In this document: positions 9,210-17,200 of the stretch, one piece after another
Layout: each line of letters opens with the position of its first letter
How positions within the stretch are numbered: position 1 is the first letter of the stretch
Assembly: GCA_008086245.1 (NCBI GenBank)
Contig: VSIX01000026.1
Span: 1-58,357 of the forward strand
DNA from: Candidatus Mcinerneyibacterium aminivorans
GTDB taxonomy: Bacteria > Macinerneyibacteriota > Macinerneyibacteria > Macinerneyibacteriales > Macinerneyibacteriaceae
Direction of reading: 5' to 3'
DNA: 58,357 nt
Made by a program: the position numbers and the translations under genes
Notes under the pieces: generated by a model
Told to the model about the DNA's origin: nothing
The model's database searches: none
What the model saw: the letters and a program-made list of their open reading frames with translations, nothing else

Positions 9210-9710
9210 CTATCACTCCTAAAGTTTCTCCACTTACTAATTCTATTATTATTACTTATTTTTTCAAGATATTTTTATGTTTTTTTATTTTGTTCTATAT
9301 TAATAAGTTATAAACTTTCATTTGCTTAGTTTACAATACTACTTCTTTTGTTTTTTATCCCATTGTTTTCATAATATACTATTATTTAACAATTTACACA
9401 GATTTATTGTAGTGTTTATCCCTTTTCTTAAACACTAGTTAACAAGTTTTCCACAATAATAATTTTCCTGAATAAAATATTAAAGTTATTTAATTGTTAT
9501 TTTTCTGTTGATAGTTTCTTATTTATTAACATTAAATATTTTCACCTTCTTTTATCTACACTCTATACCGTTTTAAATAATATTTTATCAACACCTCTTT
9601 TTTTTATATCTTCTTTATATTTTACAAGTTTAAATCTTATCTACATATCCACACCACCTACTACTACTACTTTTTTTTTATAATAATATAAAAGAAGTAA
9701 TAAGTATATC
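9210..9710. other. probable oriC: AT-rich gap with near-consensus DnaA boxes
   Basis: About 500 bases upstream of dnaA hold no credible gene. I see a cluster of near-matches to the DnaA box TTATNCACA: TTTTCCACA 9447-9455, TTATCTACA 9552-9560, TTATCAACA 9585-9593, TTATCTACA 9637-9645 and ATATCCACA 9645-9653. There is also a reverse-strand CTATCAACA at 9506-9514. Each differs from consensus at one or two positions. Long T-rich stretches could serve as the unwinding element. Position next to dnaA and between divergent leading-strand genes supports an origin. No perfect TTATCCACA was seen. Confidence 0.65.
9307..9336 (-). promoter_or_regulatory. possible dnaA promoter
   Basis: Read on the minus strand, TTGTAA (9336-9331) and TATAAC (9312-9307) are separated by 18 bases, about 100 bases upstream of the dnaA start. 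Both boxes differ from consensus at one or two positions, and the region is so AT-rich that chance matches are likely. Confidence 0.35.
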
Positions 9711-9739
9711 TTGACATTAAAATTATTCTTTGCTATCTT
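9711..9739 (+). promoter_or_regulatory. promoter of the serine tRNA cluster
   Basis: TTGACA at 9711-9716 and TATCTT at 9734-9739 are separated by exactly 17 bases. The predicted start falls only a few bases before the first tRNA at 9749. The perfect -35, correct spacing and position make this a strong sigma-70-type candidate. Confidence 0.6.
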
Positions 9740-9748
9740 TTTTTAGCA

Positions 9749-9836
9749 GGAGGAGTGGCAGAGTCTGGCTGATTGCGGCGGTCTTGAAAACCGTTGTGGC
9801 TTCGCGCCACCGTGGGTTCGAATCCTACCTCCTCCG
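9749..9836 (+). tRNA. tRNA-Ser (TGA)
   Basis: Acceptor arm GGAGGAG (9749-9755) pairs with CTCCTCC (9829-9835), followed by discriminator G 9836. The anticodon loop CTTGAAA gives anticodon TGA. A long variable arm (TGTGGC-TTCG-GCCACC type) is typical of serine tRNA, and the T-loop GGTTCGAATCC is canonical. CCA is not encoded. Confidence 0.96.
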
Positions 9837-9862
9837 TTTTTTATTTATATATCTTTTTTAAA

Positions 9863-9953
9863 GGAGAGATGGCCGAGTGGCTTAAGGCGCGTGATTGCTA
9901 ATCACGTGAAGGGCTCAAAGGCTCTTCCGAGGGTTCGAATCCCTCTCTCTCCG
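9863..9953 (+). tRNA. tRNA-Ser (GCT)
   Basis: Acceptor GGAGAGA (from 9863) pairs with TCTCTCC ending at 9952, with discriminator G at 9953. The anticodon loop TTGCTAA gives GCT, reading AGC/AGT serine codons. The variable arm is long. CCA is not encoded. It lies 26 bases after tRNA-Ser(TGA), probably on the same transcript. Confidence 0.96.
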
Positions 9954-9966
9954 TAAAAAAGATAAA

Positions 9967-10070
9967 ATTTTTTTGTATAAGTATAATTAAGTAGATAATC
10001 AGCAAAATTAAACAAAGTTAGTAATATTAATTATTTGTATATTTTCTTTAATTATTTTTATACAAAAAAT
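9967..10070. repeat. imperfect 23-24 base inverted repeat between tRNA genes
   Basis: The arm at 9967-9990 and the arm at 10048-10070 are reverse complements except for one indel and about two mismatches. Both arms carry the core TTTTGTATAA (or its complement), and 57 bases lie between them. They fill most of the gap between tRNA-Ser(GCT) and tRNA-Ser(GGA). In RNA this would form a long AT-rich hairpin. It could be a processing signal, a terminator-like element or chance in AT-rich DNA. Confidence 0.45.
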
Positions 10071-10080
10071 CACTTTTTCT

Positions 10081-10168
10081 GGAGAGGTGCGAGAGTGGCT
10101 AATCCGGCGCGATTGGAGATCGCGTGTATCATACCTTGATACCGTGGGTTCGAATCCCACCCTCTCCG
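10081..10168 (+). tRNA. tRNA-Ser (GGA)
   Basis: Acceptor GGAGAGG (10081-10087) pairs with CCTCTCC (10161-10167), with discriminator G 10168. The anticodon stem CGCGA/TCGCG closes loop TTGGAGA, giving GGA for TCC/TCT codons. The long variable arm (GTATCA-TACC-TTGATAC type) is serine-like. CCA is not encoded. Confidence 0.95.
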
Positions 10169-10251
10169 CTTTTCTTTTTTATCTTATTATTGATTTTTCT
10201 TTAGCAATGGTTATCATATATACATGATGAATATATAAAGGCTGGTATTTT

Positions 10252-11046
10252 ATGTCTATTATTTTTAAAAGTATAAAGCAGGGATATTTTTCTACAAGAA
10301 AATTGTTTTTGAAGGATTTTTCCTTTTTAAAAGTATTATCTATTTTATTTTTAGTTATTCTTGTTAAATCTTTCTATATTTTTCAAATTAATTTGGAAAA
10401 TATAAATTACAGTATAAAATATATTTTTATTTCCCTTTTGTTTATTTTTATATCAAGACTTTTCTATTTACTATTATATAATCATTTACGAAAAAGTAAA
10501 ATTAGTTTGTTTAAAAATGTTAAACTTTTTTTTATTCCTGCAATTTATCTATTAATGTTTGATATCATTTATTATATATACAATAATTCTACCGGGTTTC
10601 TATTTAGTATTATAAAAAATGTACATTTTGATTTTGGAAATATACTATTCTATTTAATTTTACTTTTAACTGTGTTATTTATATTTTTATTTTTTATTTT
10701 TATGAGAGTTAATCTTATTATTTTGTTTTTGGATAATAGAAAAGCATCTTATTTAAAAATGATACAGAAATCGTTTTTAATAATAAAAAATAATTTTATA
10801 GAATATTTAAAGTTTTTTCCTTTTTTTATTATTCTTGAGGGTATATTTGGTGCAATATTTATGTTGATAATAAATTTATTGAATTTATCTATGGAAACTT
10901 TTTTTATAAAACTATTTTTTTTAATTATAATTTTTCCAGTATATATTTTTTATAAATATTTTTATCTTTTCTTTTTTTACAATATAACTTCTTATCCACA
11001 GAAACAAAATTTTGATTTTATTAATGAATATTTAATTGTTAAATAA
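10252..11046 (+). CDS. integral membrane protein of unknown function
   Basis: I do not recognise this 264-residue protein. It is strongly hydrophobic, with about six membrane segments near residues 28-45, 54-75, 92-110, 132-155, 186-207 and 216-238. A charged N-terminus (KSIKQGYFSTRKLFLKD) and a basic cytoplasmic loop (KASYLKMIQKS) suggest an inside N-terminus. The codons are extremely AT-rich, more than in most neighbours. ATG 10252 has only a weak AAAGG upstream. It lies 35 bases before murI in the same direction, so it may head the murI-priA transcript. No catalytic motif was seen. Confidence 0.7.
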   Translation: MSIIFKSIKQGYFSTRKLFLKDFSFLKVLSILFLVILVKSFYIFQINLENINYSIKYIFISLLFIFISRLFYLLLYNHLRKSKISLFKNVKLFFIPAIYLLMFDIIYYIYNNSTGFLFSIIKNVHFDFGNILFYLILLLTVLFIFLFFIFMRVNLIILFLDNRKASYLKMIQKSFLIIKNNFIEYLKFFPFFIILEGIFGAIFMLIINLLNLSMETFFIKLFFLIIIFPVYIFYKYFYLFFFYNITSYPQKQNFDFINEYLIVK

Positions 11047-11081
11047 ATATATAAGATTAATTTTATTACTAAGGGAGTTTT

Positions 11082-11888
11082 ATGAATATAGGATTTTTTG
11101 ATTCCGGGATGGGCGGTATAACAGTTCTGGCTGATGCTCTTAATTTTTTTAATTCTCAGAATTTTATATATTATGCTGATACCAAAAATGTTCCATACGG
11201 AATAAAAAAAAAGGCTAAGGTAAAAAAATATATTTTTGATTCTGTAGATTTTTTGGTAGACAAAAAGATAGATGGATTAGTAGTTGCATGTAACACAGCT
11301 ACAAGTATTGCAATTAATGATCTTAGAAAAAGATATGCTTTTCCAATAATAGGGATGGAACCGGCAGTAAAACCAGCTGTAGAAAAAAACAATAAAAAAG
11401 GTAAAAATAAAAAGGTTTTAGTTTTGGCTACTGAATTAACTTTAAAAGAAAGAAAATTTAATAACCTTGTAAAAAAGCTGAATAGCAGAGATATTGTTGA
11501 ATCATTACCATTATCTAAACTTGTTACTTATGTTGAAGATAAGATGTTCGAAGAAAAAAAAATATTTAAATATTTGAAAAAGAAGTTTAAAAATATTGAT
11601 TTTAAAGAGTTTAGTACAGTCGTTCTAGGATGCACCCATTTTATTTTTTATTTAAATTATTTTAAAAAATTTTTACCCGATGATATAAAAATAATTGATG
11701 GGAATATTGGAACAATAAAACATTTAAAAAATATTTTGTTTAATAAAGGATTTAGCCTAAATGAAGATAATAAAAAAAATAATATTAATTTTTACTCTTC
11801 AAAGAAATCAGATAAAGATTATAAAAAATTTATTTTTTTATTAAATTATTATAATCAAAATATAAGAAGAAATATAAAATGTTTGTAA
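11082..11888 (+). CDS. murI: glutamate racemase
   Basis: MurI converts L-glutamate to D-glutamate for peptidoglycan. The 268-residue protein starts with the canonical FFDSGMGG (D7, S8). The two catalytic cysteines are C70 in VVACNTAT and C184 in VLGCTHF. YYADTKNVPYG at 30-40 is also diagnostic. ATG 11082 follows AAGGGAG. Its last bases overlap the priA start by 10 bases, implying coupled translation. The C-terminus past about residue 230 is lysine- and asparagine-rich. Confidence 0.95.
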   Translation: MNIGFFDSGMGGITVLADALNFFNSQNFIYYADTKNVPYGIKKKAKVKKYIFDSVDFLVDKKIDGLVVACNTATSIAINDLRKRYAFPIIGMEPAVKPAVEKNNKKGKNKKVLVLATELTLKERKFNNLVKKLNSRDIVESLPLSKLVTYVEDKMFEEKKIFKYLKKKFKNIDFKEFSTVVLGCTHFIFYLNYFKKFLPDDIKIIDGNIGTIKHLKNILFNKGFSLNEDNKKNNINFYSSKKSDKDYKKFIFLLNYYNQNIRRNIKCL

Positions 11889-14242
11889 GTGTAGTTTTTA
11901 AAAATATTGATAAAAAATTTACCTATTCATGTGATACCCAAAAAAAGAATTTATTGGGAGCTAGAGTTATAGCTCCCTTTAAACAATCAAAGAAAATGGG
12001 ATATATAGTTGAAAAAAATGAAAAGCAACCTGATTTAAATATCTCAAAAATTAAAAACATTGTTAAAGTTCTCGAACCAGTAATTCCGCTAAATCTTTTT
12101 TATTTATCTAAATGGATTTCCGATTATTATATAACACCTGTAGGGAAAGTTTTAGATGCTGCATATCCTCCTTTTACAAAAGTAAAATTTAAAATAAAAT
12201 ATTATAGGGGTAAGAATTTTAAAAATATGAGTTTACCCCTGAGAATGCAGTGGAGTAAAGAGTTTTATCTAAAAAAAGAATTAAGAAAAAAGTTAAAGTT
12301 ATCAGAAGCTAAAATTAAACAGTTAGAAAAAAACAATAAAATTGAAAAAAAAATAGAATATAGAAGAGATAAATATAAAAAAATAAAGAAAATAAAACTT
12401 ATTAAAGATGAAAATATATTAGAAGAAATTTCAAATAAGGCGTATAGACAAAAAGATATTATTAACAGGTTACTTAACTTACAAAAAGAAGCTTACTTTG
12501 AAGAGTTCTCTCAATATTATTCTTCTCTAAAAAGCCTGGAGAAAAAAGGTATTATTAAAATATATAATGAAAAGGTAAAAAAAAAGGAAGAAGTAATAAA
12601 AGGAAAAAAATTTTATAATTTAAATAAATTAACAGCAAAACAGAAAAAAATTTATGATTCAATCTATGAAAGAATTCATAAGGGATTTAGTGTAAATTAT
12701 ATTTATGGAATTACAGGGAGTGGAAAGACCGAAATATATTTTCACTTAATTCAGAAGGTATTAAAGGATAATAAAGAGGTTATATATTTAGTTCCTGAGG
12801 TAGCTCTTACAACCCATTTAATAAAAAGATTAAAAAATTCTTTTGGAGATAATGTTAATTTGAATCATAGTTATCTTAAAAAAGATGAAAGGTATTTTTC
12901 ATGGATTTCAGTTTATAAGGGTAGTAAAAAGATTTCCATAGGTCCACGATCCGCCATTTTTTTACCGGCAAAAAATCTGGGACTAATAATAGTTGATGAA
13001 GAGCACGAATCTTCATACAAACAAAACCAGATTCCAAAATATAACGGAAGAGATGTTGCTATTATGAGAGCTAAAAAGGAAAATATACCAGTTGTACTTG
13101 GAAGTGCTACTCCTTCTCTGGAAAGTTTTTATAATGTTAAAACCTCAAAAAAATACAATTACTACGAATTGAGTGAAAGATATAAAAAAGCCAAACTTCC
13201 TGAAGTTGAAATTATAGATATGAAAAATAAGAAAGAAAGAAATACTAATTTTTATCCCTTTTCAAAAACATTAATAAATGAATTGAAAAAGAGAAAAGAA
13301 AAAAATGAACAATCAATAATTTTTTTAAACAGAAAGGGATATAATACCTATCTGAGCTGTAAGGGATGTGGGAATATTGTTGAGTGTCCACACTGTAGTA
13401 AACCTTTAACCTATTATAAAAATCAGGATATTTTAAAATGTCATATATGTGAAAAAATTTATATAATGAGCAATTTTGAATGTTTAAAATGTGGAAGCAA
13501 TGAATTTACTAAACATGGTGTAGGAACCGAAAAACTGGAGGAAAAATTAAAAGAAATATTTACAGATACATCAATATTTAGGATAGATGGAAGCATAGTG
13601 AGTAAACATAAAACAATGAGAAATATATTTAGAAAATTTGAATCAAAAGAAATTGATGTTTTGGTGGGGACACAAATACTGGCAAAAGGTATCGACTTTG
13701 AGAATATAACTTTTGTAGGTGTTGTTAATTCGGATGTAACAATGAATATTCCTGATTTTAGAGCTAATGAAAGAACATTTCAATTAATCAGCCAGGTTGC
13801 AGGAAGAGCGGGAAGAGGGAAAAAAAGCGGAAAAGTTGTAATACAAACATACTCTCCCAATAATTATGTTATAAAAAAAGCAATAGATCATGATTTTAAG
13901 GGGTTCTACAAAAAGGAAATAAATTATAGAAAACAACTTGGGTATCCTCCAATTATAAATTTGATCAAAATAATGTTTATAAATAAAAATAAAAAAAATC
14001 TAGAAAAAGATGCGAAATATGTAAGAAAAATTATAAACAATATAAATAAAAAAAATATCAAATTTATTGGTCCGGCAGATGCATTTATGAAGAAAAAAAA
14101 CAATTATCATAGAAAATTTATACTTATTAAAGGAAAATCTAAAAAACTAATAAACAAAATAGCTTCTACTTTAAAGGAAAAAGTAGATAATGAAATGAAA
14201 TCAAAAATAATTATAGATGTTGATCCTTATCAAATGAGTTAA
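11879..14242 (+). CDS. priA: primosomal helicase PriA
   Basis: PriA is the 3'-to-5' DNA helicase that recognises stalled forks and restarts replication. The 787-residue protein has the N-terminal 3'BD fold, a winged-helix region, and a helicase core with Walker A GITGSGKTE and Walker B LIIVDEEHESSYK. GSATPSLES is also present. The zinc-binding insertion carries CKGCG, CPHC, CHIC and CLKCGS, so all eight cysteines are present. Motifs V-VI include GTQILAKGIDF and QVAGRAGRG. It overlaps murI by 10 bases. Its stop shares TTAA with the stop of the converging kinase gene. Confidence 0.96.
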   Translation: MFVSVVFKNIDKKFTYSCDTQKKNLLGARVIAPFKQSKKMGYIVEKNEKQPDLNISKIKNIVKVLEPVIPLNLFYLSKWISDYYITPVGKVLDAAYPPFTKVKFKIKYYRGKNFKNMSLPLRMQWSKEFYLKKELRKKLKLSEAKIKQLEKNNKIEKKIEYRRDKYKKIKKIKLIKDENILEEISNKAYRQKDIINRLLNLQKEAYFEEFSQYYSSLKSLEKKGIIKIYNEKVKKKEEVIKGKKFYNLNKLTAKQKKIYDSIYERIHKGFSVNYIYGITGSGKTEIYFHLIQKVLKDNKEVIYLVPEVALTTHLIKRLKNSFGDNVNLNHSYLKKDERYFSWISVYKGSKKISIGPRSAIFLPAKNLGLIIVDEEHESSYKQNQIPKYNGRDVAIMRAKKENIPVVLGSATPSLESFYNVKTSKKYNYYELSERYKKAKLPEVEIIDMKNKKERNTNFYPFSKTLINELKKRKEKNEQSIIFLNRKGYNTYLSCKGCGNIVECPHCSKPLTYYKNQDILKCHICEKIYIMSNFECLKCGSNEFTKHGVGTEKLEEKLKEIFTDTSIFRIDGSIVSKHKTMRNIFRKFESKEIDVLVGTQILAKGIDFENITFVGVVNSDVTMNIPDFRANERTFQLISQVAGRAGRGKKSGKVVIQTYSPNNYVIKKAIDHDFKGFYKKEINYRKQLGYPPIINLIKIMFINKNKKNLEKDAKYVRKIINNINKKNIKFIGPADAFMKKKNNYHRKFILIKGKSKKLINKIASTLKEKVDNEMKSKIIIDVDPYQMS

Positions 14243-17200
14243 TCCAGAGAGGTTATTTTTAATATCAGCAGCTTAACTAATTTTTCAAGAAGATTTTTTT
14301 CATTAATATTATAATTTTTGTTTTTAGTTGCGATACTAAGAATTATAGCACCTTTTATGTTTTTATGTTCTAGAATATATACCAGGTCATTATGAAGGAT
14401 ATCTTCTTCTGTTTCAAAATATTTCCAATTAACAAAAATATGAGGAGTGTTACTTTCTATTTCATTAAAAGATGAAGAATTTACGCTTACTTCCTCTGAT
14501 AAAGATAAATATTTATTATTATTTTTTTTTATATCAATATAATAATATTTATTAGGAATTAAATATTTTAATTTTTCTACAAAAAAGGTTAATAATTCAT
14601 CAAAGTTATAATTTTCAAAATTCAATATTTCAATTATATTTCTAATTTTGTGTTTTGACCTCATCAAATCATCTGTAATAATTCCCGCTAACAGATTAGT
14701 TTTTGGCTTTTGTATTTTTAAATTTTTATTCCAAAAAACAACTTTGTTTCGTCCTGTTTTTTTTGCATTATACATTGCAATATCGGCCTGATTGATTAAA
14801 ATATTTATCCACTGACTATTTTTAGGAAACATAGAGCAGCCAATACTAACTGTTATTTCTCTATCCGGTAAAAGATTTGAATTCTGAACTTTTTTTCTAA
14901 TATTTTCTGCTTTTTGGTCGGCCTCTTCTTTATTTATATTTTCCATGAATATGATAAATTCTTCTCCTCCATATCTTCCCATTAGATCATTTGTTCTAAT
15001 ATTTTCTTTAAGAAGAGCTGCGATTTTTTCCAAAACCTCATCTCCCTTTTGATGACCAAAAGTGTCATTAATATGTTTGAAGTAATCGATATCTATTAGC
15101 ATAAAAAGACTTTGATTATCTTTTTTCTTTGCATGGGAGAATTTTCTTTTTACAAGTTTTAAGAAATGTTCTCTTGTATAAATATTTGTCAGGCTGTCCA
15201 GAACAAGTTCTTTGTGGGTTTTTTCATGTGTAATATATAAACTAATAAATTCGATAAAGCTTTTTAAATATTTTATTGTAGATGGATTAATATTGGATAA
15301 AGGATATTTTGAATCCATATATATATAACCAAAATAGTAATCATGATAGCTCATACTCTTACTTCTTTTATCTGTTGCCTTATATAAATTTTTATTGTAG
15401 GGATTTATTATTGGAATAACTATTGTAGAAATTGAATCTCCGAAAGAATATTCATTTTCAATTACAAAATCTCCTTTAATATATGCATTTTCTATTAGAT
15501 CTTTTTTTATTCCCGCCTCTTCAGAATAAAGGTTTTTGTCGGCTTTATTTATTTTGAGATTGTTGTTAATTTTTAATATAAGACGAGTGGCCATAAATGA
15601 ATTTTTTAAAAAATTACAAATCTTATTTAAGTATTTATCAGGATGGGAATTCCACATCAGTCTATTAATTTTTTTTATATCAATGGTTTTTATATCTAAA
15701 TTTGTCAAGAAAGATTTTTCCATTTTTGAGAACAATTTAGAAGTTTCCAGGGATATTAGTTTTTTTTCTGAAAAAGATGTTAATGAGTTTAGAATGTTTA
15801 GTATTTGCTGTACAGTACTCTTATTTAACCATAAATCCTTATATTTATTAGGAAGATTATTTAAAAACTTCTTAAAACTTAACAAAAGAATTAATATCAT
15901 ATTATAATATTCATAGGTATTTGAGGAAACATGATTTAAAAATTCTTCAATAATATTTTCTATATTTAAATAATTTTTATGTTTTATTGTATGATCCAGG
16001 GCTTTTTTTAGAAGCTTTACTTTATCATCTGTATTTTCTGTCATCAAAGATTGGTAGTAGCTGTAATTTATCTCACTATCTTCACTGGATAATTCTCTAA
16101 TTTTTCCGAATTTGGTTTCTATTTTTTTCCAGACCTTTTGTTTTTCTGAGGATTTGCCCTGCAAATATAAAACTTCAATTTTATCCAAATATGTTTGAAT
16201 TAATCGTTCCATAGAAAAGGATAAAATATTATTTGATTCAAGGTACTCGTAATGAGATAAATACTTATTATGCCAGAAAAGAAATTTATCGTATTTTTTA
16301 ATAGTGTAATAATACATACATTTTGTTTCCAGATATTCAATTTTATGAATTAAAAATCTATTTTCCCTTAGAACTGTTAACTTTTCATAATATGTTTTAA
16401 ATAAATTTAACACCTTGGTTTTTGCATTGAGTTCTGCATATATATTTATACCCCTCTGTAAAAGTGAAAAATATTTCAAGTATTCAAGCTTATCAAGATT
16501 AAAAAAAGATATTGCTTTCTTATAAAAATCCAGGGCCTTTGATAAATTTCCGGTTTCCATATATAGAATAATTAGATTATTATAAGAATTTATAGCTTTT
16601 TCTTCTCTCTGATATTTTATAGAGAGATCTATTACTTTTTTTAAATCGGAGATGATTATGTTTTTATCAAAATTTAGATAGTATTTTGGTATAATACTAT
16701 TTTCCTTCATCTGGATCATTTCATCTATATTCTGTATGTCATATGCAATGTCATATGCTTTGTTTCTATATTCCAGAGATTTTTTGTAATTATTTGTTTT
16801 TCTGTTTACCCTGGCTAGTTGGTCATATATGTATATGGTTGCTTTTATATTTTCATATTTAGAAGTATCTAGTTTTGTTAGGAGTTTGTGGGCTTTTTTC
16901 TTTATTTTTTTTGTTTTGTTTACCCGATACATTATTAGAAAATAGTTGTTTGCGAAATTTATTATCTCCTGATGAAAACCATTTTTGAGAACATAATCAT
17001 ATACTATATCAAAATAGGCTTCACTTAAATTGTTTTTATTTAATCTTGCATAAAGCATTCCTTTAACATTAAAAAGAAAGTATCTATAATCCATCATATT
17101 ATTTTCTTTTGCCAAAATATTTCCTTTGCGCAGAAGTTTTTGAACAACTTTAACATTATTGGAGAATATATTGGCCTTGGAAAAGTTTAAATAATAATCC

